Shown: positions 1-7,200 of the stretch, piece by piece
How positions within the stretch are numbered: the stretch's first letter is position 1
How the letters are laid out: the number at the start of each line of letters is the position of its first letter
NCBI GenBank assembly: GCA_964522605.1
Contig: CAZFWV010000272.1
Coordinates: 1 to 9,275, forward strand
Reading direction: 5' to 3'
Length of the DNA stretch: 9,275 nucleotides
Origin: CAVZLD01 sp964522605
GTDB taxonomy: Bacteria > Planctomycetota > Planctomycetia > Pirellulales > Pirellulaceae
Translations under genes and position numbers: made by a program
Notes under the pieces: model-generated
What the model saw: the letters and a program-made list of their open reading frames with translations, nothing else
Database searches by the model: none
Told to the model about the DNA's origin: nothing

Positions 1-664
1 GCCGCTCCTCCTCTGCAAACTGGGCGGCGAACGAGCGGATCAGAAAGGCACGGTTTGGTGACCAGCGGACCGTGGTGACGACCTGCGCGTCGTTCAATTG
101 ATCTTGCCAGGTGCCGATCAACCATGCCAGATCCTGGAGTGCATCGTGAGGGCTCATGGGCGGCGGCAGATCACGTTCGCGGGAGTTGCTGATCAGCCAA
201 TCATTGCCCTCCTTGACGAGCGTTGCTGCGAAGACGGACACAACCGGCTCCGCGTCGCCGACGACCAGCGTCGTCCGTCCCTCGATCACGGCCACATCGG
301 GCTTGATCATCTGGATGTCGGTGACCTGCCCCGCGAGCTGGGCGCCCGGCGCCTCTCGAAAGAACGCGGCGAAGTGCTGCTGCAGTGCCTCGCGCCCTTC
401 GATCCGCTCACCGGAATCCTCCGCGGTCGAGATGCAGTCGGGCGACCAGAACGCCGCGACGGCCACCGAGTCATGCTTGTCGAATTCCTCCAAGTACGAC
501 TTCAGGCGCTGATGAATCGCCTCTTGCTCGGCCGCTGTGGTTGCAGCATCCCGGCCGTTCCGGGACTGGGCAAGTCCCACGTGAGTGAGGCTCATCAATA
601 TAATGGTGGCGCAAACGATTCGGATCACGGTTGGAATGCTCCAATGGTTGAACGATCTGTTCAT
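1..664 (-). CDS. Secreted SnoaL/DUF4440-like (NTF2-fold, SgcJ/EcaC-type) protein, 3' end cut off
   Basis: The frame read from the ATG at 664 gives 221 residues and runs off the left edge, so the C-terminus is missing. An N-terminal signal peptide is visible: a hydrophobic stretch at about residues 12-31 ending in GLA-Q, with probable cleavage after A32. Residues about 44-160 have the features of a SnoaL/DUF4440 domain: an early helix (EQEAIHQRLKSYLEEFDKHD), then AFWSPDC, then GREALQQHF, then the strand-rich VAVIEGRTTLV and the closing NDWLISNSRER. A second segment (LAWLIGTW, then VRWSPNRAFLIRSF) matches the C-terminal half typical of SgcJ/EcaC-type proteins. The catalytic or ligand role of such proteins is usually unknown, so I assign a fold and export but no reaction. 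Start choice: AAGGAGG lies just upstream, and the ATG overlaps the stop of the preceding YqhA-like gene (ATGA), suggesting coupled translation as the last visible gene of the sulfatase operon. Confidence 0.8.
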   Translation of the reverse strand, partial: MNRSFNHWSIPTVIRIVCATIILMSLTHVGLAQSRNGRDAATTAAEQEAIHQRLKSYLEEFDKHDSVAVAAFWSPDCISTAEDSGERIEGREALQQHFAAFFREAPGAQLAGQVTDIQMIKPDVAVIEGRTTLVVGDAEPVVSVFAATLVKEGNDWLISNSRERDLPPPMSPHDALQDLAWLIGTWQDQLNDAQVVTTVRWSPNRAFLIRSFAAQFAEEER

Positions 665-1170
665 TGCTCCTCCTTACCGGAGAAGTAGATGAAACCGCAG
701 AGTGACAAGATTACCAACGCAATGCCAACTCCAGAATATAAAGTCTCCTGCACTTGTGAAGCGTCCGAAACCGTGCCAAGAAATGCCACGGCCAGCGCTG
801 CCACAACCACACCGATAATTTTGTCCTCCAGGTCCTTGAGTTTCTCGACCTTGATCCGCTTGAGTAGTTGTTCTTCTTCCGAAGCAATGAACAGATTGTA
901 GATACCCACGGCCGTGATGTATCCCAGAGCGCCTACCAGGAAAAAGTCGATGGTTTGGATGACCGTCACGGACATCATCTTGGCAGACTTCGTCGAGAAC
1001 TCTCCGTTATGGAGCAAATACCAAGCGCGTTCGACGATTAAGCCGGCTGCCATCACGACGACACCGGCCGTGAGCAGCAACGAGCCGATCACCGGAATGA
1101 CCAGCAAGTAGCGGCCCAGTTCAAGCAACTTGCGCAGCATGGTGGTCGTTGTCCCACTTGGTTCGTGCAT
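661..1170 (-). CDS. UPF0114/YqhA-family inner-membrane protein
   Basis: The 169-residue protein has four predicted membrane helices at roughly residues 21-47, 73-95, 116-135 and 145-163. The second helix begins with IDFFLVGAL, with an aspartate at the membrane boundary, and continues to YNLFIA. This resembles the conserved D-x-x-L-V-G core and the following G-Y-x-N-F stretch of E. coli YqhA (UPF0114), and the length is also close to that family. A charged, lysine/glutamate-rich cytoplasmic loop (residues about 98-116) joins helices 2 and 3. The molecular function of UPF0114 proteins is not established. The ATG at 1170 directly abuts the TGA of the upstream membrane gene and has GGAGG 8 nt upstream, so it is preferred over an internal ATG at residue 11. 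Its stop overlaps the next start by 4 nt (ATGA). Both junctions point to a tightly coupled operon. Confidence 0.82.
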   Translation of the reverse strand: MHEPSGTTTTMLRKLLELGRYLLVIPVIGSLLLTAGVVVMAAGLIVERAWYLLHNGEFSTKSAKMMSVTVIQTIDFFLVGALGYITAVGIYNLFIASEEEQLLKRIKVEKLKDLEDKIIGVVVAALAVAFLGTVSDASQVQETLYSGVGIALVILSLCGFIYFSGKEEQ

Positions 1171-1590
1171 TCACGGTGCCTCCGTCTCAGGACTGCGGAA
1201 TCCACAGGTCAGAAAGTAACCAACCGTATACATCACGACGGTCGAATCGAGTGCGAAGGGGACCCAGAAGCCAGTCACAAAGGAGTGCTGAGCATTGGAG
1301 AGCACCAGCCAGACCATAAAGGCCTTCTCGATTGCGCTATACAGGAAGATGGGCACGCGCCACTGAGGAACGACTGCCGCCGCCATCATCGACAAACCCA
1401 TCAATCCGACCATGATCCCCCAGTGTTGGATGATGATCGTGTAGTCCTGGAGATAGGGTAATCGGGCGACATTGGGCATCGCCCAGGACGGCGAAATGGC
1501 ATAGAGCGCCACCAGAGCAGTTCCAGCGCCCGTCACCAGGAAGAAGGGCCGAACCGTGCCGGCGAAGAAACGCCTGAGTCGCGATCTCAT
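1171..1590 (-). CDS. Four-helix membrane protein of unknown function
   Basis: From the ATG at 1590 this gives 139 residues with four hydrophobic segments, at about residues 15-33, 56-74, 80-98 and 108-128. A basic N-terminus (RSRLRRFF) precedes helix 1. Aromatic and polar positions stand out: YLQDYTIIIQHWGIMVGLMG, then YSAIEKAFMVW inside helix 3 with an internal Glu-Lys, and FWVPFALDSTVV before helix 4. I do not recognise a named family; the buried charged residues would fit a small transporter accessory or scaffold protein, but this is speculation. Start: a longer reading from an ATG at 1644 adds 18 polar residues (His/Arg/Gln-rich) but has no Shine-Dalgarno match. The ATG at 1590 also has only a weak purine stretch, but sits the usual distance before helix 1. 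The stop abuts the start of the YqhA-like gene, so the two are probably co-translated. Confidence 0.72.
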   Translation of the reverse strand: MRSRLRRFFAGTVRPFFLVTGAGTALVALYAISPSWAMPNVARLPYLQDYTIIIQHWGIMVGLMGLSMMAAAVVPQWRVPIFLYSAIEKAFMVWLVLSNAQHSFVTGFWVPFALDSTVVMYTVGYFLTCGFRSPETEAP

Positions 1591-1655
1591 GTGTCGATTT
1601 CTCTGCTCGTACCGCTGCTGCTGTCGGTCATGTCCGCCGCCCATGTATTAAGGCG

Positions 1656-1691
1656 TTGACCCCGCCACAGCTCGTGGCGTGGCGGGGTCAA
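1656..1691. repeat. Perfect 13-bp GC-rich hairpin between sulfatase and membrane-protein genes
   Basis: The left arm TTGACCCCGCCAC (1656-1668) and right arm GTGGCGGGGTCAA (1679-1691) are exact reverse complements with a 10-nt loop. The hairpin lies 34 bp after the sulfatase stop and before the next gene on the same strand. No clear T-run follows in the minus direction, only CGCCTTAATAC. It is therefore more likely a partial terminator or an mRNA-stabilising intercistronic hairpin than a complete rho-independent terminator. It could set a higher sulfatase transcript level than for the downstream membrane genes. Confidence 0.75.
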
Positions 1692-1725
1692 GCGTGTCGA
1701 GGTCAGAAGCGATTTCATTCTCTTC

Positions 1726-3297
1726 CTACTGCCCAACCGGGAACCGTTCCTCGAGCTCCTTCAGCATGTTCAACGCCTTCATCGCTTTCAGCGAGTTGTA
1801 GTTGATATTGCCGGCGGTGAGGCTCGATCCTTCCTGGAACGGATACTGCGGGATCGTCGAGAAGAAGCCCTTGAGCTTCTCCTGAATTGGGACGAACAGC
1901 CACATATTGTCCGCGTACCAGCGCAGGTAACCCATCTCGCCATGTTCGTGCATGATTTCGTACGGGTCCGCACGCAAATTGATGATCAACGGCCAGTTGG
2001 GAACGATCCGTTCCCCCGAGGCGATATTGCCTTTCACAATCGCGAAGTGGACCTTCCAGTTGTTCCAGCGAACGGCATTCAGTTCCCCGCCTTGACCGAA
2101 GTAGTAGATCGTGTCACGCGGCGCCTTGTCGACTTCGCCTTTGAAGAACGGCAGGTAGTCATAACCGTCCAGATGGACCTTCCAGGTCTTGCCGTTGGCT
2201 TGATAGCCTTCCTTACATTTTTCGACGATGTTCGGTACGCCGGCCGCGTGCAGGAAGGTCGGCAGCCAGTCCTCGTGCGAGATCATCTCGTTGTAGACCG
2301 TACCGGGCTTAATCACGCCGGGCCAGCGGATGAGTTGCGGCACGCGAAAGCCGCCTTCCCAAGTCGTGCCCTTTTCGCCATGGAACGGGGTGATGCCGCC
2401 GTCCGGCCAAGTCGCCGTTTCCGCACCGTTGTCGGTGCTGTAGACCACGATCGTGTTATCGTCGATTCCGAGTTCCTTCAACTTGTCGAGGAACAGACCG
2501 ACGTGGCCGTCATGCTCCACCATGCCGTCGGGATAGAGCCCGATCCCGGTCTTCCCATCCGCTTCCTTCTTCAACCGCGTCCAGACGTGCATCCGGGTCG
2601 TGCTCATCCAGACAAAGAACGGCTTGTTCGCCTTGTGCGCGCGATCAATGAAATCCAGGCCGGCGGCCGCGAATTCTTCATCCGCGGTCTCCATCCGTTT
2701 TCGCGTCAACGGTCCCGTATCCTCGATCCGGCCGTCGGCGTACGAATGGATCACACCGCGCGGACCGAACTTCTTCTTGAATTCGGGATCCTTCGGGTAG
2801 TAATAGGTCTCCGGCTCTTCCTCGGCGTTCAAGTGATAGAGGTTGCCGAAGAACTCGTCAAAACCGTGCGCCGTCGGAAGGTGCTTGTCCCGGTCGCCCA
2901 GATGATTCTTGCCGAATTGCGCAGTCGCATAACCTTGATCCTTGAGCAGATCGGCGATCGTGGGAGCCCAGTCGGGCGCGCCGTGCTCGCTGCCCGGCAT
3001 GCCGATCGTCAGCAAACCGGTCCGGAAGGGGTGCTGGCCCAGGATGAACGACGCCCGCCCGGCCGTGCAACTCTGCTGGGCGTATGCGTCCGTGAACATC
3101 GCGCCTTCCTTCGCGATCCGGTCGATGTTCGGTGTTTTGTACCCCATGATGCCGTGGTTGTAGGCACTGATGTTGTGCACGCCGACATCATCGCCCCAAA
3201 TGACCAGAATATTTGGCTTCTGCTGTGCCTGCGCGGCGGTTGCGATAACAACAACCGCCAACAGGGGAAGCCCGTTGGCAACCATTCTCTTCAACAT
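1726..3297 (-). CDS. Exported arylsulfatase (formylglycine-dependent sulfatase)
   Basis: The 523-residue protein belongs to the type I sulfatase family (PF00884), which hydrolyses sulfate esters with a formylglycine nucleophile. A signal peptide spans residues 1-24, with probable cleavage AQA-QQ, so it acts outside the cytoplasm. Active-site features in order are: GDD (36-37, metal ligands) after the strand NILVIWG; TPNIDRIAKEG (55-65); the nucleophile motif CTAGR with Cys77 and Arg81; GKNHLGD (Lys130, His132); His237 in TTRMHVW; STDNGAE (Asp289, Asn290, metal ligands); and GEKGTTWEGGFRVP with Lys309. The nucleophile motif is CxAxR rather than the canonical CxPxR, a variant seen in many bacterial sulfatases. 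Maturation needs a formylglycine-generating enzyme or anSME, and neither is encoded here. The substrate cannot be read from sequence. Start: the ATG has GAGGAG 6 nt upstream. It is probably the first gene of an operon with the membrane and SnoaL-like genes downstream. Confidence 0.95.
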   Translation of the reverse strand: MLKRMVANGLPLLAVVVIATAAQAQQKPNILVIWGDDVGVHNISAYNHGIMGYKTPNIDRIAKEGAMFTDAYAQQSCTAGRASFILGQHPFRTGLLTIGMPGSEHGAPDWAPTIADLLKDQGYATAQFGKNHLGDRDKHLPTAHGFDEFFGNLYHLNAEEEPETYYYPKDPEFKKKFGPRGVIHSYADGRIEDTGPLTRKRMETADEEFAAAGLDFIDRAHKANKPFFVWMSTTRMHVWTRLKKEADGKTGIGLYPDGMVEHDGHVGLFLDKLKELGIDDNTIVVYSTDNGAETATWPDGGITPFHGEKGTTWEGGFRVPQLIRWPGVIKPGTVYNEMISHEDWLPTFLHAAGVPNIVEKCKEGYQANGKTWKVHLDGYDYLPFFKGEVDKAPRDTIYYFGQGGELNAVRWNNWKVHFAIVKGNIASGERIVPNWPLIINLRADPYEIMHEHGEMGYLRWYADNMWLFVPIQEKLKGFFSTIPQYPFQEGSSLTAGNINYNSLKAMKALNMLKELEERFPVGQ

Positions 3298-3303
3298 CTC
3301 CAG

Positions 3304-3309
3304 CTCCTC
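3304..3309 (-). promoter_or_regulatory. Shine-Dalgarno of the sulfatase gene
   Basis: GAGGAG on the minus strand lies 6 nt before the ATG at 3297. It fixes the sulfatase start, which also gives a well-formed signal peptide. Confidence 0.7.
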
Positions 3310-3365
3310 ATGTAGTGAAGGATCGAACGAAACTCAGTCAAAAACTCAGTGGCACTCATCTGTCC

Positions 3366-3393
3366 CCGGCGAACTGCGATTCGGCAGCGCCGG
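3366..3393. repeat. Bulged hairpin in the sulfatase 5' leader
   Basis: CCGGCG (3366-3371) pairs with CGCCGG (3388-3393), and inside it CTGC (3374-3377) pairs with GCAG (3384-3387). This gives a 10-bp stem with an AA bulge and a 6-nt loop. It lies about 70 nt upstream of the sulfatase start, so it would be in the leader only if transcription starts further upstream. It could be a leader structure or part of the preceding gene's termination region; the sequence does not decide. Confidence 0.5.
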
Positions 3394-3414
3394 AGATACC
3401 CTAGTGGGCATTTC

Positions 3415-3489
3415 AAAAAATGGGAGGGCGACGCTCCTGCCGAGCTGCATCGCTCGAAAGTCAAGACGCAGCACGAACTTCGCCCTCCC
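3415..3489 (-). terminator. Probable terminator and repeat element downstream of the small HTH gene
   Basis: GGGAGGGCGA (3422-3431) and TCGCCCTCCC (3480-3489) form a perfect 10-bp closing stem around a 48-nt interior. The interior contains smaller stems, for example CGAGC with GCTCG and GCTGC with GCAGC. Read on the minus strand, the structure is followed directly by A and six T residues (3415-3420). That makes it look like a rho-independent terminator for the HTH gene ending at 3572, which would also insulate the sulfatase. The GGGAGGGCGA ends and the CTCCTGCCGAGC interior resemble interspersed repeats I associate with planctomycete genomes (recollection, not a search result). Confidence 0.6.
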
Positions 3490-3571
3490 GAAAACCAGTT
3501 GCGAAACCAGTTCTCAGGCAGCGAAAAAGGGGCCGATAATCGAATCCGCCCGGGACAGAGGCGCGTCACTC

Positions 3572-3778
3572 TTATTGTGCCCCCCCCTCCTTTCTGTCGC
3601 CCCGATTCTGATTCGTCAACCACGCGTCGATGGCGTCCTTGTGAAAACGCCAGTGCTTTCCCACCTTCAAGCATGGCACAGATCCCGATCGAACGAGCTT
3701 GTAGAGCGTGGATTTCGGGATCTTCAGGTACCCCGCCAGCTCGACAATCGTGAAGACCTTGTCATCGCCTTCCGTCAT
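3572..3778 (-). CDS. Small excisionase/MerR-type helix-turn-helix DNA-binding protein
   Basis: From the ATG at 3778 this encodes 68 residues. Nearly the whole protein is one HTH_17/excisionase-type winged domain: VFTIVELAGYLKIPKSTLYKLVRSGSVPC forms the helix-turn-helix, and LKVGKHWRFHKDAIDAWL forms the wing and final helix, a classical pattern of this family. The polar tail NQNRGDRKEGGAQ is probably disordered. Family members bind DNA as phage/transposon excisionases or as small transcription factors; with no integrase nearby I favour a regulator or an orphan left from a mobile element. Start: the frame is open further up to a TTG at 3811, but the ATG at 3778 begins just before the domain and is preferred, although its Shine-Dalgarno is weak. 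Oddity: the C-terminal codons lie in a run of eight G (C on the plus strand, 3580-3587), a place prone to frameshift or sequencing error. Confidence 0.82.
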   Translation of the reverse strand: MTEGDDKVFTIVELAGYLKIPKSTLYKLVRSGSVPCLKVGKHWRFHKDAIDAWLTNQNRGDRKEGGAQ

Positions 3779-3995
3779 CGGGAAACCCCAACCATTGACT
3801 GATCTAGCCAATTTATAAGCGTTGAATAGCCGTTAGTGCTGGATAATGCTAGAATCCTAGCCGGTCCACGAAAGCGCTCAATTGGACTTTGGTACAATCC
3901 GCGGAGTGTACGCGCAGGATTTACTCTCCCTGTGGGGGTCGTGCCGTTTGCAGGTGTTGGTTTTTCTGGAGTTTACGAACAGAATTCGTGGCGAT

Positions 3996-4064
3996 TCGTT
4001 TAACCCGCAGCCGTCAGGCGAGGATAAAAGGATCGTCCTCGCCTGACGGCTGCGGGTTAAACGA
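3996..4064. repeat. Perfect 29-bp inverted repeat (hairpin/cruciform element)
   Basis: The arms at 3996-4024 and 4036-4064 are exact reverse complements, beginning TCGTTTAACCCGCAG and ending CTGCGGGTTAAACGA. The 11-nt loop is TAAAAGGATCG. No transposase and no obvious target duplication flank it. Its core (CGCAGCCGTCAGGCGAGG) resembles a repeat I recall from planctomycete intergenic regions, so a dispersed REP- or MITE-like element is likely (inference). It may also stop convergent or read-through transcription ahead of the kinase gene. The first position beyond the arms does not pair. Confidence 0.9.
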
Positions 4065-4084
4065 TTGGCCACTGGGAGGGTGAA

Positions 4085-4187
4085 GTAACTGCTTCCGAAT
4101 CAGCAACTCAAAAGCTGCACAATCTCCGGTGCGGGAGGGTGTGACAACATCTTCCACGTTACTATCCAAAGAGACTGCACTCTCTCG
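4085..4187 (-). pseudogene. Possible N-terminal remnant of an ECF sigma factor
   Basis: Read on the minus strand, this stretch gives ESAVSLDSNVEDVV followed by TPSRTGDCAAFELLIRKQ. The pattern A/S-R-x-G-D-x-x-A-F-E-x-L-I-R-x-x is the usual opening of sigma-70 region 2 in ECF sigma factors. The frame then runs into sequence next to and inside the 29-bp inverted repeat and loses the resemblance, and it lacks a convincing ATG with a Shine-Dalgarno. If real, it is a decayed or repeat-truncated gene. The match is short, so chance is a serious alternative. Confidence 0.22.
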
Positions 4188-4213
4188 TTTATGGAGCGGG
4201 ACTCCCAACCATC

Positions 4214-7200
4214 GTGTTCCCAGGTCGTAGACTTCGAAACTGCACAGTAGTCCTATGCCTGCTGTGGATCCTGCTTTGCCTCACCGTTCGGGCAGACGAC
4301 GGGCTGCGGATCGATGTTCCCTTTGCCGAGCACATCCACCGGCACTTGACCAGTTCGGAGGGTCTGCCCTGCAATTGGGTCAATGACATCATCCAGACCC
4401 GAGACCACTACGTTTGGATCGGTATGGATAATGGCTTGGTACGTTACGACGGATCTCGGTTCCAAGTGTTCAATCACGACAACGCTCCTCAGTTGCCGTT
4501 CGACGAGATTCGGACACTCTACGAAGATACGAACGGTTCGATTTGGATCGGGACGACGCGCGGTGTCGCTCGATACCACAACGGGCAACCGGCGACGCTC
4601 GAGCATGTCCCGGCATTCTCTGGCAAAACGGTCTACGCGTTTCTTCGAGACCGTCGCGGGAGGCTCTGGATTGGAACGGAGGATGAGACCTACGTAAGCA
4701 CGAGTGAGACGGTCTATCAGCCGCTCGAGAATGCTCCCAAGAACGTGCGGGCCCTTTGTGAAGATCAAGACGGCACGCTCTGGTTCGGCTCGAATGTGGG
4801 TCTGTTCTACCGCGAGGGTTCGACGTATCGGCAAGTGATTCACGATCGTCTTCCGAAGGAGGCCCCGTTGGGCGAGAGTGTGCCGACTCGCCGAGTGAAC
4901 GTGATCTACTGTGACGAAGGTGGTGGTCTTTGGGTCGGAACAAATCGCACGCTGCTGCATCTGCGGGATCGCGCGTTCACCACGCGGGGTCAAGAGCTCT
5001 CGTCACAGCAGATTTACGACATCGTGCGAACTCGCAACGGCGGACTGTACGTGGCTGCGCGCTTCGGCGTCTATCGGAGCGTTGGTGATCAGCCCTTTGA
5101 AGAGGTCCTGAGTGAGCCGTCCGCGTTTTGCCTGTTGGAGGACCATCCAGGGAGTCTGTGGATTGGGCATGGCGACAACCGAGGGCTCCATCACTATCGC
5201 AATAGCCAGCGAGAGACCGTCTGGAGCAAATCGCAGGTCCATTGTGTATACGCGGGCGCCGAAGGAACCGTCTGGTTCGGAACCGACACGGGACTGTGTC
5301 GGATGCGCGAAGGCGCGATCGAGCAATTCGGAGTGGATCAGGGACTACCCGATCCGAGAGTCATCACGATTGCACAAGGCAGTGATCAAAAGCTCTGGCT
5401 TGGTACAGGGAAGGGGTTTGCACAATGGTCAGACCAGGGCATCATCGCAGCGGAAGTGCCGCCCGCCGTCGAGAGAATGAACATTGGAGTTGCCCTGGAG
5501 GACTCGACGGGTACTCTTTGGTTTTCTCTCGGGACGGAGGGTGGATACCGAGTGAGTCATGGTCAGCTGCAAGAGCTCGAGGCGCTTCGATCGGGCCGTA
5601 TTCACTGGTTTTGGGAGGAGAAGAAGGGCTCGGTGTGGATCGGCCACGAATCGGGGCTCTTTCGATCCCGCGAAGGTCAGCTGGATCGAATCGGAGAGCA
5701 CGAGTTAAGTTCCTTACAGAACCCTCGATTCATCTGCCATTTCGCGACTGCCGATGGGACGCTCTGGATGGGGACCTCGAACGGCATTGCGCGCTATCGA
5801 TCGGGAGCGTTGGTTGCTTTTGCACCAGAATGCGGCCTCGAAGCGGACAACATCGAGCGACTGGCCGCGGACAGGGAGGGGAATCTATGGTTCGGGGGCC
5901 GCGACGGGCTTTTTCATGTGCGCATTGATGAGCTTGACGCCGTCGCGGATGGTCAGATCCGCCAGGTCACGAGCTATCGCATCGAAGGGTTTGACCGGTT
6001 TCCCCCGGTGAGAGCGTTTTCCGAAACGTGCTTCGTCAGGGACGGTGAGCTGTGGCTGGTGCATGGCGGCCTCGTGAGACTCCAAACTCAGCCTTTTCTT
6101 GGCGATCATCCGCCACCGACCCTTCATGTGGAAGACGTGGCGATTGATGGTGCCGGCGTGATCTTCGGCGGACCTTTCCGATTTCAGAGCGGTCGACGGC
6201 GGCTGTCGATTCGATTTGGGGTGCAGCCGTTCACGGAACCTCGGCATGTTCAGGTACGGTACCGGCTTGACCCACACGATGAGAAATGGACCAACGCGGA
6301 AGGGGATCGAATCGCTTACTACACGGATCTACGGCCGGGCGACTACGCGTTTCGTCTGTCCGCGAGACATGGGAATGGCCCTTGGCTTGAAGCTGCTCAC
6401 TCGCTTGCCTTCACCGTCGCACCCCGCTGGTGGGAAACAACTCTTTTTCGATTTGCATTGGCAATCGTGTGTGTCGGACTTGGACTGTCTTACGGCCATT
6501 TTCGGACCCGTCGCATTCGCCAATCGAACGAGGCTCTTCGTCGTGAGATCGTATCACGCAAACGCGCCGAGGAGGAATCGCGAGTTCACCTGAATCAGCT
6601 TGCCCGCGTCGCGCGCGCGGCAAGCATGGGCGAGTTGGCGACCTCGATTGCACACGAAGTCAAACAACCGCTGTTTGCGATCCTCACGGATGCCGAAACA
6701 GCGGAACGTCTGCTTGATCAAGCGAATCCGGACGTCGAGCAAATCCGCGCTGCGCTTCGCGTGATCACCGCCGGCGGTAAACGAGTCACCGAGATCGTGG
6801 ATCGAATTCGATCCCTCGTGCGCATGGAAGAACAGCCTCAGAAGCGAATTGACCTGAACGAGCTCATTACAAGCGTTGTCCGGTTTCTGGAGACCGAACT
6901 GAACAGGCGCGATGTCAGCGTCTCAATGCAACTGGCCAAGAAACTGCCGTACATCGTCGGAGACGAGATTCAGCTCCAGCAGGTTGTCTTGAACTTGATC
7001 GTCAACGGAACCCAGGCGATGCGTCGCGCGGAGGTTGCTTCGCACATTTTGTCCGTCACGACGAGCGTCGATCACGATTCTGTTGAATTGGCAGTGTGCG
7101 ACAGCGGGGTCGGGCTGGATGAGGCCGAAATCGAGCGGATCTTCGAACCCTTCTACACAACTAAAAAGGGCGGGATCGGCATGGGCTTGACCATCAGCCG

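Larger units (their letters stand above)
3779..4213. other. Intergenic region between the HTH gene and the sensor kinase
   Basis: The 435 bp lie between divergently transcribed genes and should hold both promoters, but I see no convincing -35/-10 pair with good spacing. Contents: a short dyad GCTAG-AATC-CTAGC (3848-3861) that could be an operator; a perfect 29-bp inverted repeat (3996-4064); and an open minus-strand stretch at about 4085-4187 resembling the beginning of an ECF sigma factor without a good start codon. The short open frames spanning the palindrome on both strands give near-identical peptides because of its symmetry and are not taken as genes. Confidence 0.6.

Noticed and set aside
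98..688. A 196-codon plus-strand frame
   Set aside because: It is antisense to the SnoaL-like gene, which has a signal peptide, domain motifs and operon linkage.
1942..3315. A 457-codon open frame on the plus strand opposite the sulfatase
   Set aside because: It is the antisense shadow of a clear sulfatase with all active-site motifs; its translation shows no family pattern.
3336..3341. TTGACT as a -35 box for the sulfatase
   Set aside because: No acceptable -10 hexamer is found 16-18 bp downstream; the best is TCACTA, too weak to call.
3291..3356. A 22-codon minus-strand leader frame (MSATEFLTEF...) overlapping the sulfatase start
   Set aside because: It has no Shine-Dalgarno and no amino-acid run typical of an attenuation leader; most likely chance.
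3572..3778. The excisionase-like gene as evidence of an integrated phage or element
   Set aside because: No integrase, attachment-site repeat or other phage gene is visible; this fold also occurs in ordinary regulators.
3822..3847. TTGAAT and GATAAT as a plus-strand promoter
   Set aside because: The spacing is 14 bp, too short for a standard sigma-70 promoter, and the kinase start is nearly 370 bp away.
3878..4083. Short open frames on both strands across the 29-bp inverted repeat
   Set aside because: They encode near-identical peptide pieces on opposite strands because of the palindrome, with no ribosome site or family signal.
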